Shown here one piece after another: positions 18,025 through 25,732 of a stretch of DNA of 64,000 nucleotides; position 1 is the stretch's first letter; the number at the start of each line of letters is the position of its first letter. The position numbers were made by a program, and so were the translations under genes. The stretch comes from JAYRWD01 sp041918255 (lineage in GTDB: Bacteria > Patescibacteriota > Dojkabacteria > B142 > WJKM01): positions 62,001 to 126,000 of the forward strand of contig JAYRWD010000062.1 of the NCBI GenBank assembly GCA_041918255.1, read 5' to 3'. The notes beneath the pieces are model-generated. The model searched no databases, had not been told where the DNA came from, and saw only the letters and a list, made by a program, of their open reading frames with translations.

Positions 18025-20547
18025 ATGGCACAGACTACAACCCTTGAGAGCAGTTCAGAATTTTCAAAATTTACTGAAAATGCAAAAAAGGCGATTTTAC
18101 TTGCGTTTGAATCTGCCCGAACTCACAACTCATCATTTGTTACCCCAAGACATCTTTTTATTGGGCTCTTACGATTAAGAAAAGGTATTGCAAACAAACT
18201 CTTGGAAAAATTGGGTTTGGACATAAATGCTACTTTATCTAGTTTAGAAAATTTTGAACAAAAAATTTCTGATGTTTCGAATGAACATGGAATTAAATCT
18301 ATCCGATTAGATGATATGACAAAGGATATATTGGCTGAGGCAGTATTAATAGCAAGTTCATTGACGCATGTGTATGTCGGTACTGAGCATCTTCTATTAG
18401 CTATTTTGAAGGTCGATAAACTTGATTTCGTGAGTGATTTAGGCCGTGCTGGGCTTGATTATGAGGCAATAATCAATAATTTACAAAATTATGCTACCTA
18501 TCACCCAGGTATTTTTCGAAGGGCTGAATCCGAGGGACTAATTGAATCTGACGAAGAGGAGTCACAAGGCATCAAAACTTACGCCAGTGATATGAATAAA
18601 TTAGCGCAGGAGGATCAGTATCTGCCTATATATGGTCGTAATGATGAAATCGAACGTATGATACATATACTAGCTCGTAAAACTAAGTCAAATCCAATTC
18701 TAGTGGGCGAGGCTGGAGTTGGCAAAACAGCGATTGTTGAAGGGCTAGTTCAGCGAATCGTTCAGAAGAAAGTGCCTAGGGGATTTGAAAATAAAATTAT
18801 CTATAATATCGATTTAGCAAGTATACTAGCTGGTAGTAAGATAAGGGGAGATGTTGAGGAAAGAATTATCGGGATTCTGAATGAAGCTAAGGAAAACAAT
18901 AATATTATATTATTCATTGATGAGGTACACATGATAGTAGGCGCTGGCTCAGCTGGACAGGGAACGATGGATGTCGCGAATATTTTAAAACCACATCTTA
19001 CCAGCGGTAATATTTCGATTATCGGCGCCACAACATATGCAGAATACCAGAAGTACTTTGAAACTGACAGCGCGCTTACTCGTCGTTTTCAGCCAATTTT
19101 TGTTGACGAGATTAAGCCAGAAGAAGCCATAAGAGTGATGGCGAATATTCGCCCAAAGCTCGAAAAGTTCCATGGTGTTCAGATAACCGATAAGGCAATA
19201 GAGGCGGCTGTAAATCTTTCGCATAGGTATATATCTGAGCGCTTTCTTCCGGATAAAGCCATCGATCTTTTAGATGAGGCGGCTGCGGGGCAAAAGATTA
19301 AGTCGGGTAAGGCGACGGATAATAGAATAGGCAATATTGATGATGAACTTTCAGGCGTAGCCGAAGAAAAAGAAAAAGCATTTCTAAAAGGGGATTTAAA
19401 GTTAGCAGGCGAGTTACGTAAGAAGGAAGTTAAATTGCGTACAACGATGAATTCTGTGGTCAATAAAACCGCGAAACCTAAAAGAGTTATTCTGGTAGAT
19501 GCGATTGATGTACAGAAGATAGTTTCGAAACAAACTAAAGTACCAGTTGAAAAAATTGATAATAATGCGATGCGGGATTTACTACACATAGAACAAACTT
19601 TAGGAAAGTACTTGATAGGCCAACCTGATGCTGTCCGAAAAGTAGCTACGGCTATGAAAAGGGCAAGGGTTGGAATTTCAGACGCTTCACGTCCTATGGC
19701 ATCGTTTATTTTCTTAGGCCCTACCGGGGTTGGTAAAACCGAAATGGCAAGAGTGCTCGCAAGTGAAGTTCTGGGTGATGTTGAGTCTCTCATTCAGGTA
19801 GATATGAGCGAATATATGGAACAGCATAGTGTTTCAAAATTGATAGGATCTCCTCCAGGGTATGTTGGTTTTCAAGAAGGAGGGCAATTAACTGAACGGG
19901 TTAGACGTAAACCTTACTCGGTTGTGTTGTTTGACGAGGTTGAAAAGGCACATCCGGATGTATTAAATATTCTACTCCAGATATTAGACGAGGGGCACCT
20001 CCAAGATAGTAAGGGAAGGCAGGTTAATTTCAAAAATACAATTGTAATCTTAACTTCAAATATTGGAGCTGACGAAGTAGGAAAGGATAAACTATTAGGG
20101 TTTAGTCTGGATGATGATATCTCAGATGATAAGGGCAAAAAGCTACAAGAAAAAGATTTTGATGAAATGCGTACTAATCTTCTCGACGAACTAAAGAATG
20201 AATTAAGACCTGAATTACTAAATAGGATTGATGAAATAATTGTGTTTAGGGGGCTTGATGATGAAGACATATTTAAAATAGCTAAACTAGAGATAGAGAA
20301 ATTGAATGCAAGGCTCAAAGCAAACCATATTCTTCTTGTAGCTTCCAATAGGACAATAAAATATATTGCGCAGAAGGGTGCAAGCAAAGAGTATGGTGCT
20401 AGAAATATAAAACGTAAGGTACGTGAGTTGGTAGAGGATCCGTTGGCCGAACTAATCCTTGAAAAAAGGCTGGATACTTCTGATCGGTTAAAGATTGTGA
20501 ATGTGAACAAAGTTGGAGACTCAATATTGCTCGTCTTAAAGAAATAA
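18025..20547 (+). CDS. clpC: ATP-dependent Clp protease ATP-binding subunit ClpC
   Basis: The 840-residue product has the ClpC/ClpA plan: N-terminal Clp_N repeats (about 10-150), AAA+ domain 1 with Walker A GEAGVGKT (228-235) and a Walker B ending FIDEVH, a short middle region with charged helices (about 430-490), and AAA+ domain 2 with GPTGVGKT (565-572), MSEYMEQHSVSKLIGSPPGY and a sensor-type C-terminus (EYGARNIKRKVRE). KLLGFS near 690 fits the hydrophobic ClpP-docking loop, so it should feed unfolded proteins into ClpP. ClpP itself is not in the window. radA follows after 5 bases, so the two are probably co-transcribed, as in Bacillus. Confidence 0.93.
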   Translation: MAQTTTLESSSEFSKFTENAKKAILLAFESARTHNSSFVTPRHLFIGLLRLRKGIANKLLEKLGLDINATLSSLENFEQKISDVSNEHGIKSIRLDDMTKDILAEAVLIASSLTHVYVGTEHLLLAILKVDKLDFVSDLGRAGLDYEAIINNLQNYATYHPGIFRRAESEGLIESDEEESQGIKTYASDMNKLAQEDQYLPIYGRNDEIERMIHILARKTKSNPILVGEAGVGKTAIVEGLVQRIVQKKVPRGFENKIIYNIDLASILAGSKIRGDVEERIIGILNEAKENNNIILFIDEVHMIVGAGSAGQGTMDVANILKPHLTSGNISIIGATTYAEYQKYFETDSALTRRFQPIFVDEIKPEEAIRVMANIRPKLEKFHGVQITDKAIEAAVNLSHRYISERFLPDKAIDLLDEAAAGQKIKSGKATDNRIGNIDDELSGVAEEKEKAFLKGDLKLAGELRKKEVKLRTTMNSVVNKTAKPKRVILVDAIDVQKIVSKQTKVPVEKIDNNAMRDLLHIEQTLGKYLIGQPDAVRKVATAMKRARVGISDASRPMASFIFLGPTGVGKTEMARVLASEVLGDVESLIQVDMSEYMEQHSVSKLIGSPPGYVGFQEGGQLTERVRRKPYSVVLFDEVEKAHPDVLNILLQILDEGHLQDSKGRQVNFKNTIVILTSNIGADEVGKDKLLGFSLDDDISDDKGKKLQEKDFDEMRTNLLDELKNELRPELLNRIDEIIVFRGLDDEDIFKIAKLEIEKLNARLKANHILLVASNRTIKYIAQKGASKEYGARNIKRKVRELVEDPLAELILEKRLDTSDRLKIVNVNKVGDSILLVLKK

Positions 20548-20552
20548 TCTTC

Positions 20553-21902
20553 ATGATGCAAAAGCAACAACAGGTTGGTTTCTATTGCACAAATTGTGGG
20601 CAAAACTATCCGAAATGGCAGGGTAAATGTGCGATATGTAATCAATGGAGTACAATAGTTGAAGAAGAAAAGGCACAATATTTTTCCCAAGAGACCGAAT
20701 TGGTGTCAAGGCACTTGTCTGAGATAGGAGAAGCTGAATTGACACGGACTACATCTGGATTTCTAGAATTAGATAGGGTTTTGGGTAGTAGTTTAGATGG
20801 CAAATCAGCGGGTTTCACTAAAGGGCAGGTTATACTTATAGCCGGTTCACCCGGTGTGGGCAAATCAACACTATTACTCCAGCTCGGCTTTAATCTGGTC
20901 AAACAATCCAAAAGATGTATTTATGTTTCTGGTGAAGAGTCCGAAGGGCAAATTGCGGCCCGTGCTTATCGGATTCTAGGTGCCAAGAATCTGACTGATG
21001 ACGAAAAGTTTGAGATTATCTCTGGTCATAATATTGAGGCAATCCTTTCGAAAATTGAGAGCAGAAAAATGAAAGATGAAATTGTGGTAATTGATTCAAT
21101 TCAAACTGTCTATTCGTCTGTTGCTAAAAGTGTTGCGGGAACAGTCTCGCAAATTAGATTATGCGCGAGCAAACTAATCGACTTCGCAAAAATTTCAGGT
21201 AATGTGTTGTTGATGGTTGGGCATGTAACTAAAGAGGGCGCAATAGCCGGACCAATGGTTCTAGAACATATGGTGGATACCGTCATCCAGTTTGAGGGAG
21301 AAGAGAAGACAGGTTTTCGTCTGCTACGTAGCCTTAAAAACCGTTATGGCCCTACAGGGGAGATAGGTATATTCATGATGGCCCCAAATGGATTAAACGA
21401 GGTTGTAGATCCATATTCTTTGGTGAACCTCGCGAACGAAGCTGGTGGGGCAGTTGGAGTATGTAAGGGAGTGATATTTGAGGGGAGCAGGGGATTTATT
21501 GTTGAAGTGCAAGCTTTAGTGAGCTCTAGTGCTTTCTCTCTTCCCAAAAGAGTCTCAGAAGGGTTTTCACTTTCACGCCTGCAACGGATAGTGGCAATTC
21601 TAAATAAATACGGCTATGCAAAATTATTTGATAAGGATATATATGTAAAGATTGCTGCTGGTGTGAAATCTGAAGATCCTGGATTAGATTTGGCAATTGC
21701 TATGAGCATATTGTCTTCGGCTCAAGACAAACCAGTTGATAATAAGATATTGGCATTCGGGGAGCTCAATCTAACTGGTAGAGTAGGGCAAGTAATGCAT
21801 GAAGAGGTGCGTAGGAAAGAAGCGAAGAGATTGGGTCCGACGATTATAATTGATAGCCAGAAGTGTCCTACCGTATACGAATTAAAGAAATATCTAAAAT
21901 AA
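20553..21902 (+). CDS. radA: DNA repair protein RadA
   Basis: The 449-residue protein starts with the RadA zinc finger (C12-x2-C15, C26-x2-C29), followed by a RecA-like ATPase with Walker A GSPGVGKS (98-105), the RadA signature KNRYGPTGEIGIF, and a Lon-protease-like C-terminal domain (VKIAAGVKSEDPGLDLAIAMSI). The Ser/Lys residues that make Lon active are not expected in RadA. RadA (Sms) is a hexameric helicase acting in branch migration during recombination and transformation, which agrees with the comEA, comEC and dprA genes elsewhere in the window. ATG at 20553, 5 bases after clpC. Confidence 0.93.
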   Translation: MMQKQQQVGFYCTNCGQNYPKWQGKCAICNQWSTIVEEEKAQYFSQETELVSRHLSEIGEAELTRTTSGFLELDRVLGSSLDGKSAGFTKGQVILIAGSPGVGKSTLLLQLGFNLVKQSKRCIYVSGEESEGQIAARAYRILGAKNLTDDEKFEIISGHNIEAILSKIESRKMKDEIVVIDSIQTVYSSVAKSVAGTVSQIRLCASKLIDFAKISGNVLLMVGHVTKEGAIAGPMVLEHMVDTVIQFEGEEKTGFRLLRSLKNRYGPTGEIGIFMMAPNGLNEVVDPYSLVNLANEAGGAVGVCKGVIFEGSRGFIVEVQALVSSSAFSLPKRVSEGFSLSRLQRIVAILNKYGYAKLFDKDIYVKIAAGVKSEDPGLDLAIAMSILSSAQDKPVDNKILAFGELNLTGRVGQVMHEEVRRKEAKRLGPTIIIDSQKCPTVYELKKYLK

Positions 21903-22339
21903 ATAATTTCCAGTAGAAATATTTTGAGTTTGTTATTATTTTCTTCTGTATCACCGAAGGTTCTGCTGAGATAATGTTTCAGAAGATCTTGAATAAACAC
22001 CCTGTCCCATTTATTTGAATTAGTAAATATAGCTAGACGGTAAATGGAATAATCGATTTATTATTTAAACAGTAAGACTTTCCATTCTTGCTTTGATAAT
22101 CAATGATTAATTCTATTGGATATATTATGGAGCGTAAGTTTTAAATTTTGATATCTCATTGCAACTAATATCGTGCTTCTAGTTTTGTAATCATGAAATT
22201 GCAAAATACTTTCATACATAAATTCCGTCATAATATTCGTTGTTGAGGTAGGCTTGATAGGGGGGTGCCCTGAGAATCCGGTGTTGAAATGAAAAACAAC
22301 TAAGAAATGTGGAATAAGATTTTTGGACATACTATGAGG
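21903..22339. other. intergenic region without recognised content
   Basis: These 437 bases are A+T-rich and hold no convincing gene on either strand; the short minus-strand frames show no protein-like pattern. A G-rich patch (GATAGGGGGGTGCCCTGAG, about 22256-22275) stands out but forms no clear hairpin. I see no terminator directly after radA. Confidence 0.5.
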
Positions 22340-22368
22340 TTGACAAAAAAATAGTTATAGGGTATCAT
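22340..22368 (+). promoter_or_regulatory. promoter of the candidate small RNA
   Basis: TTGACA (22340-22345), 17 bases, TATCAT (22363-22368); an overlapping CATAAT at 22366 is an alternative -10. Predicted start about 22375. Confidence 0.65.
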
Positions 22369-22374
22369 AATAAT

Positions 22375-22555
22375 GAGGGTTAATTTGTGGGTTATTCCCA
22401 GAGTCTGGTTCGTTTAATCCTGATTCGATAGTTCGGTCGGGTCTTACTGGGCTCTCGGAATAGACTATAAATAAAAACTCAAGCTGTCTGCCTTCTGCTC
22501 CAAATAATTTGAAGTAAAAGGGGGTCGGTTTGGGCAGTGCCGATCCCATTTTTTT
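22375..22555 (+). ncRNA. structured small RNA, about 180 nt, unassigned
   Basis: A good promoter and a strong terminator bracket about 180 bases without a plausible protein. The RNA can fold into an apical hairpin (CCTGATT...GGTCGGG), a stem AGAGTC/GGCTCT and TATTCC/GGAATA, and an outer helix ATTTG/CAAAT, leaving a large asymmetric bubble (ACTATAAATAAAAACTC). A long rod with a central bubble is the 6S RNA topology, but conserved 6S sequence was not recognised. SRP RNA (no GGAAGCAGC-type loop), tmRNA and RNase P RNA do not fit. It could also be an attenuated rho leader, although the rho start is 340 bases further on and has its own promoter. Confidence 0.6.
22521..22555 (+). terminator. intrinsic terminator of the small RNA
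   Basis: GGGGTCGG (22521-22528) pairs with CCGATCCC (22540-22547), 8 bp with one wobble, and a T7 run follows at 22549-22555. Confidence 0.85.
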
Positions 22556-22686
22556 AATAGTTCTCTTTCGTAGATTTCTTCCAGCCAGATGATCTTTTCA
22601 ACGATCTGTAAAGATTAAAAAACTTAATTTTTGATTTTGTGAGATAATCAGATATTCGAAAAATTGATTTCCCGTTCTATTTCAAT

Positions 22687-22716
22687 TTGACATTAGTGAA
22701 AAGAAACAAATATAAT
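22687..22716 (+). promoter_or_regulatory. rho promoter
   Basis: Consensus TTGACA (22687-22692), 18 bases, TATAAT (22711-22716). It would give a leader of about 170 bases before rho; the length allows autoregulation, which is known for rho elsewhere, but no specific site was recognised. The rest of 22556-22892 holds nothing else that I can identify. Confidence 0.75.
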
Positions 22717-22892
22717 TTTGAGACAATTCTCGTTAGAACTAGTCGCTTCTGAATTTCAAAATAAATTTCCAAAATAATATTATGAATTGAAGTGGTGTAC
22801 TCTTATAATCTCCTGGGTCAGATTGGTTTCCTTAAAATCATGCCGCAAAGCAATAAAGTTGTTCTATATTAATACTTATATATTTACCTAAG

Positions 22893-24188
22893 ATGATAAA
22901 AAAACCAAAGGGCGAAGATAAAATAGCGGAGTCTATGACTTTACAGGAATTAGAAAGTAAAGCCTTGAGTGATTTGCGCAAATTAGCTGAGGATTTACAG
23001 ATACAGCAAGTTAGTGATTACAAAAAAAGCGAATTAATTATCAAGATTTTAGAAGAGCAAACACGCCGTGGTGGAAATATTTTTACTGCAGGGGTCCTGG
23101 AGGTCATTAACGATGGAACGCATGGGGTTTTGCGATCATTGAAATTCCTGCCAGGCGATAATGATGTATATGTCTCCGGTTCGCAAATTAAACGATTTAA
23201 CTTAAGGCAGGGCGATTTTGTATCTGGTCAGGCTAGACCACCTAAAGAAGGAGAGAGGTATTTGAGCATGCTTCGAATAGAGGCTGTCAATGGGCAGGGT
23301 CCGGAGGAGGCAGTCAAACGCCAGCTTTTTGAAAAATTAATCCCAATTTATCCTGAGGAGCAAATAATGCTTGCAACAGAATCACATATCATTTCTACGA
23401 GAATTATTGATTTATTGGCCCCCATTGGAAAGGGACAAAGAGGAATGATAGTAGCCCAACCCAAGGTTGGGAAAACTTGGTTATTGAAAGAAATCGCTCA
23501 GGGGGTTGCCAAGAATCATCCAGAAATTCATCTGATGGTTGTTTTAGTAGGCGAACGTCCGGAAGAGGTTACCGATATGGAGCGTTCAATTTCCGGCGAA
23601 GTGATTGCTTCAAATTTTGACGAACCTCCAGAGAATCATACGCGTGTTTCCGAATTGGCATTGGACAGGGCAAAGAGATTGGTGGAGCAGGGTAAGGACG
23701 TGATGATTTTGATGGATAGTATTACTCGATTAGCTCGCGCATACAACATAACTGCTCCTCCTTCCGGTAGAACCCTCACAGGTGGATTTGATCCGGTCGC
23801 ACTTTATCCACCTAAAAGATTCTTTGGCGCTGCTAGGAATTTTGAGGGCGGTGGTAGTTTGACCATTATTGCTACCGCACTAGTCGAAACAGGCAGCAGA
23901 ATGGATGATGTAATTTATGAGGAATTCAAGGGCACGGGTAATATGGAATTGCACTTAGATCGCAAATTAGCTCAGAAGAGAGTATATCCAGCAATAGCTG
24001 TGGGTCCATCGGGGACTCGTAATGAAGATAAGCTTCTCTCACCGAGTGTTTTAGCTCAGTCGTGGCGAGTGCGAAGGTTACTGGATAGTTTACCTGAAAA
24101 AGATGCAACTCCTATTTTGGTCGAACGTTTGAAAAAGACAAAAAATAATGACGAATTTTTATCTACTCTGCACGAAAATATTGATTGA
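22893..24188 (+). CDS. rho: transcription termination factor Rho
   Basis: The 431-residue protein has the Rho N-terminal helical domain (about 15-55), a cold-shock-like RNA-binding fold (around 62-130, GGNIFTAGVLEVINDGTHGVLR), and the hexameric ATPase core with Walker A QPKVGKTW near 190, VLVGERPEEVTDMERS, the Walker B-type ILMDSITRLARAYN, and the Q/R-loop region PPSGRTLTGGFD. It binds nascent RNA and stops transcription by ATP-driven translocation. Length and motifs are standard, without the long insertion seen in some lineages. ATG at 22893. Confidence 0.95.
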   Translation: MIKKPKGEDKIAESMTLQELESKALSDLRKLAEDLQIQQVSDYKKSELIIKILEEQTRRGGNIFTAGVLEVINDGTHGVLRSLKFLPGDNDVYVSGSQIKRFNLRQGDFVSGQARPPKEGERYLSMLRIEAVNGQGPEEAVKRQLFEKLIPIYPEEQIMLATESHIISTRIIDLLAPIGKGQRGMIVAQPKVGKTWLLKEIAQGVAKNHPEIHLMVVLVGERPEEVTDMERSISGEVIASNFDEPPENHTRVSELALDRAKRLVEQGKDVMILMDSITRLARAYNITAPPSGRTLTGGFDPVALYPPKRFFGAARNFEGGGSLTIIATALVETGSRMDDVIYEEFKGTGNMELHLDRKLAQKRVYPAIAVGPSGTRNEDKLLSPSVLAQSWRVRRLLDSLPEKDATPILVERLKKTKNNDEFLSTLHENID

Positions 24189-24228
24189 GATAGATAGGGG
24201 GAATAATGTAAATTATTAAAAAGTAGTA

Positions 24229-25452
24229 TTGAATCCAAAAGATATAACAAATTCTGGTACAACTTTAGTCATTTTCTTTTCTGATTTAGTAGCCTATCTT
24301 TCTTTTCGGCTACGCCAAATAGGGGTATGGACGATATTGCTTTTCGAACTTGTGACGATTGGTGCGTCAAATCTAAAAAGGGCGATTATTCGCAGAATGT
24401 TTTGGGGGCGAACTTCATTTTATAGAAAATTGTACCATGTCTCTATTATTAGCATAACAATAGTTACCCTTCTGAGCGGAATTGTTTCGAGAATTACAGG
24501 AATCCAAAATATTGAGTTAGGAATAAACGCAACGAGCAATGAGATATACTCTGCTGATATGGCTGTCCAGTATGCAAATGCGAAGAGTTTTACTATACGC
24601 AGTGGAGATGAACTTCCGTTTGATGTGTATGAACATACGGTTACCAAAGGAGAAACTTTAAAGGATATCGCACGTTTGTATAATCTCGAGAATCCGGACT
24701 CGATTAAATGGGCAAATGGTTTAGATCCTTACAGTAATTTGATCAAACCAGGGCAAAAACTAAAAATACCTCCGATGAATGGTGTTATGATTATTTCCAA
24801 AGAAAGCGAGACACCAAGGGCGCTATTAAAGGGTATAAAGTTGCCTTCTGATGTAAATCTTTATGATGTGCTCGAGCTTAATAATTTCAAGAGTATAGAT
24901 GAAAGACTTCCTGCTGGACGAGTAATTTTCATTCCAAATGGAAGTAAAGTCCCTCCACCACCAAAAGGAGCACCGGTTAGAGGTGGGGCAGTATATGTTG
25001 AATTTTCAGATCTTGGGATTGAACTTTCGCCTGGTACTTTTACAAATCCACTCGGAGATGAAAGCTGTGATGGGTATTCTTTTATTCGAGGATGGTATAT
25101 CCGTGGTTTTCTTGGTGATCATACTGGGGTAGATTTGGCGAAATCGGGTGGTTGTTGGATTAGGGCCGTTGGTTCAGGAGTAGTAAAGAAGGCCGCATGG
25201 CTTCCGGGTAGATTGGGTTATGGAGTAGTAATTGATCATCAGAATGGATTACAAACACTTTATGCCCATGGTAATGGAGTTTTTGCGGTACGCGAAGGTC
25301 AGAAAGTTAAAGCAGGACAAAAGATAATGTATATGGGTTCAACTGGTAACGCTTCTGGCGTACATCTGCATTTAAGCGTTGCTTCTTCAAAAGATGATAT
25401 TATTAATTGTTATACATGCAGGTTTAATCCTAAAAATCTGATTCCGTATTAA
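24229..25452 (+). CDS. LysM and M23 peptidoglycan endopeptidase, membrane-anchored
   Basis: The 407-residue product has a hydrophobic N-terminal segment (about 68-88), a LysM domain (about 135-185: HTVTKGETLKDIARLYN ... IKPGQKLKIP), a second, weaker LysM-like stretch (200-240), and a C-terminal M23 lysostaphin-type domain with HTGVDLA (His/Asp ligands), YAHGNG and GVHLHLSV. M23 enzymes cut peptide cross-links in peptidoglycan; all zinc ligands appear present. It starts with TTG at 24229; internal starts would still keep the membrane segment. It follows rho after 40 bases. Confidence 0.85.
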   Translation: MNPKDITNSGTTLVIFFSDLVAYLSFRLRQIGVWTILLFELVTIGASNLKRAIIRRMFWGRTSFYRKLYHVSIISITIVTLLSGIVSRITGIQNIELGINATSNEIYSADMAVQYANAKSFTIRSGDELPFDVYEHTVTKGETLKDIARLYNLENPDSIKWANGLDPYSNLIKPGQKLKIPPMNGVMIISKESETPRALLKGIKLPSDVNLYDVLELNNFKSIDERLPAGRVIFIPNGSKVPPPPKGAPVRGGAVYVEFSDLGIELSPGTFTNPLGDESCDGYSFIRGWYIRGFLGDHTGVDLAKSGGCWIRAVGSGVVKKAAWLPGRLGYGVVIDHQNGLQTLYAHGNGVFAVREGQKVKAGQKIMYMGSTGNASGVHLHLSVASSKDDIINCYTCRFNPKNLIPY

Positions 25453-25732
25453 GCTTTTAGAATCCCCAAAGTTCTCCTTGGATTGATCTATTGTTTTTGC
25501 TAGAGAGTACTCTTCTTAATCTAAGATTTCCTTTTGTTTATTTTATAAAATGGATGAAATGTTGCAAATCCTCTAGATACACTAAAAGTAGTTGTTATTG
25601 ATTAGGGTTAATTCTTTTTTTGGAGTTATCTAACTTTTTGTTATGACGTGTTTAGAATATAAGCAGGCAATAATTGTCTGAAAATTTGATAAAATCAATT
25701 GCAAAATTGCCTTAGTTTATTAATTTGACAAT

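Noticed and set aside
22100..22549. Minus-strand frames of 64-76 codons after radA
   Set aside because: They overlap the promoter and the structured small RNA, and their translation shows no protein-like pattern.
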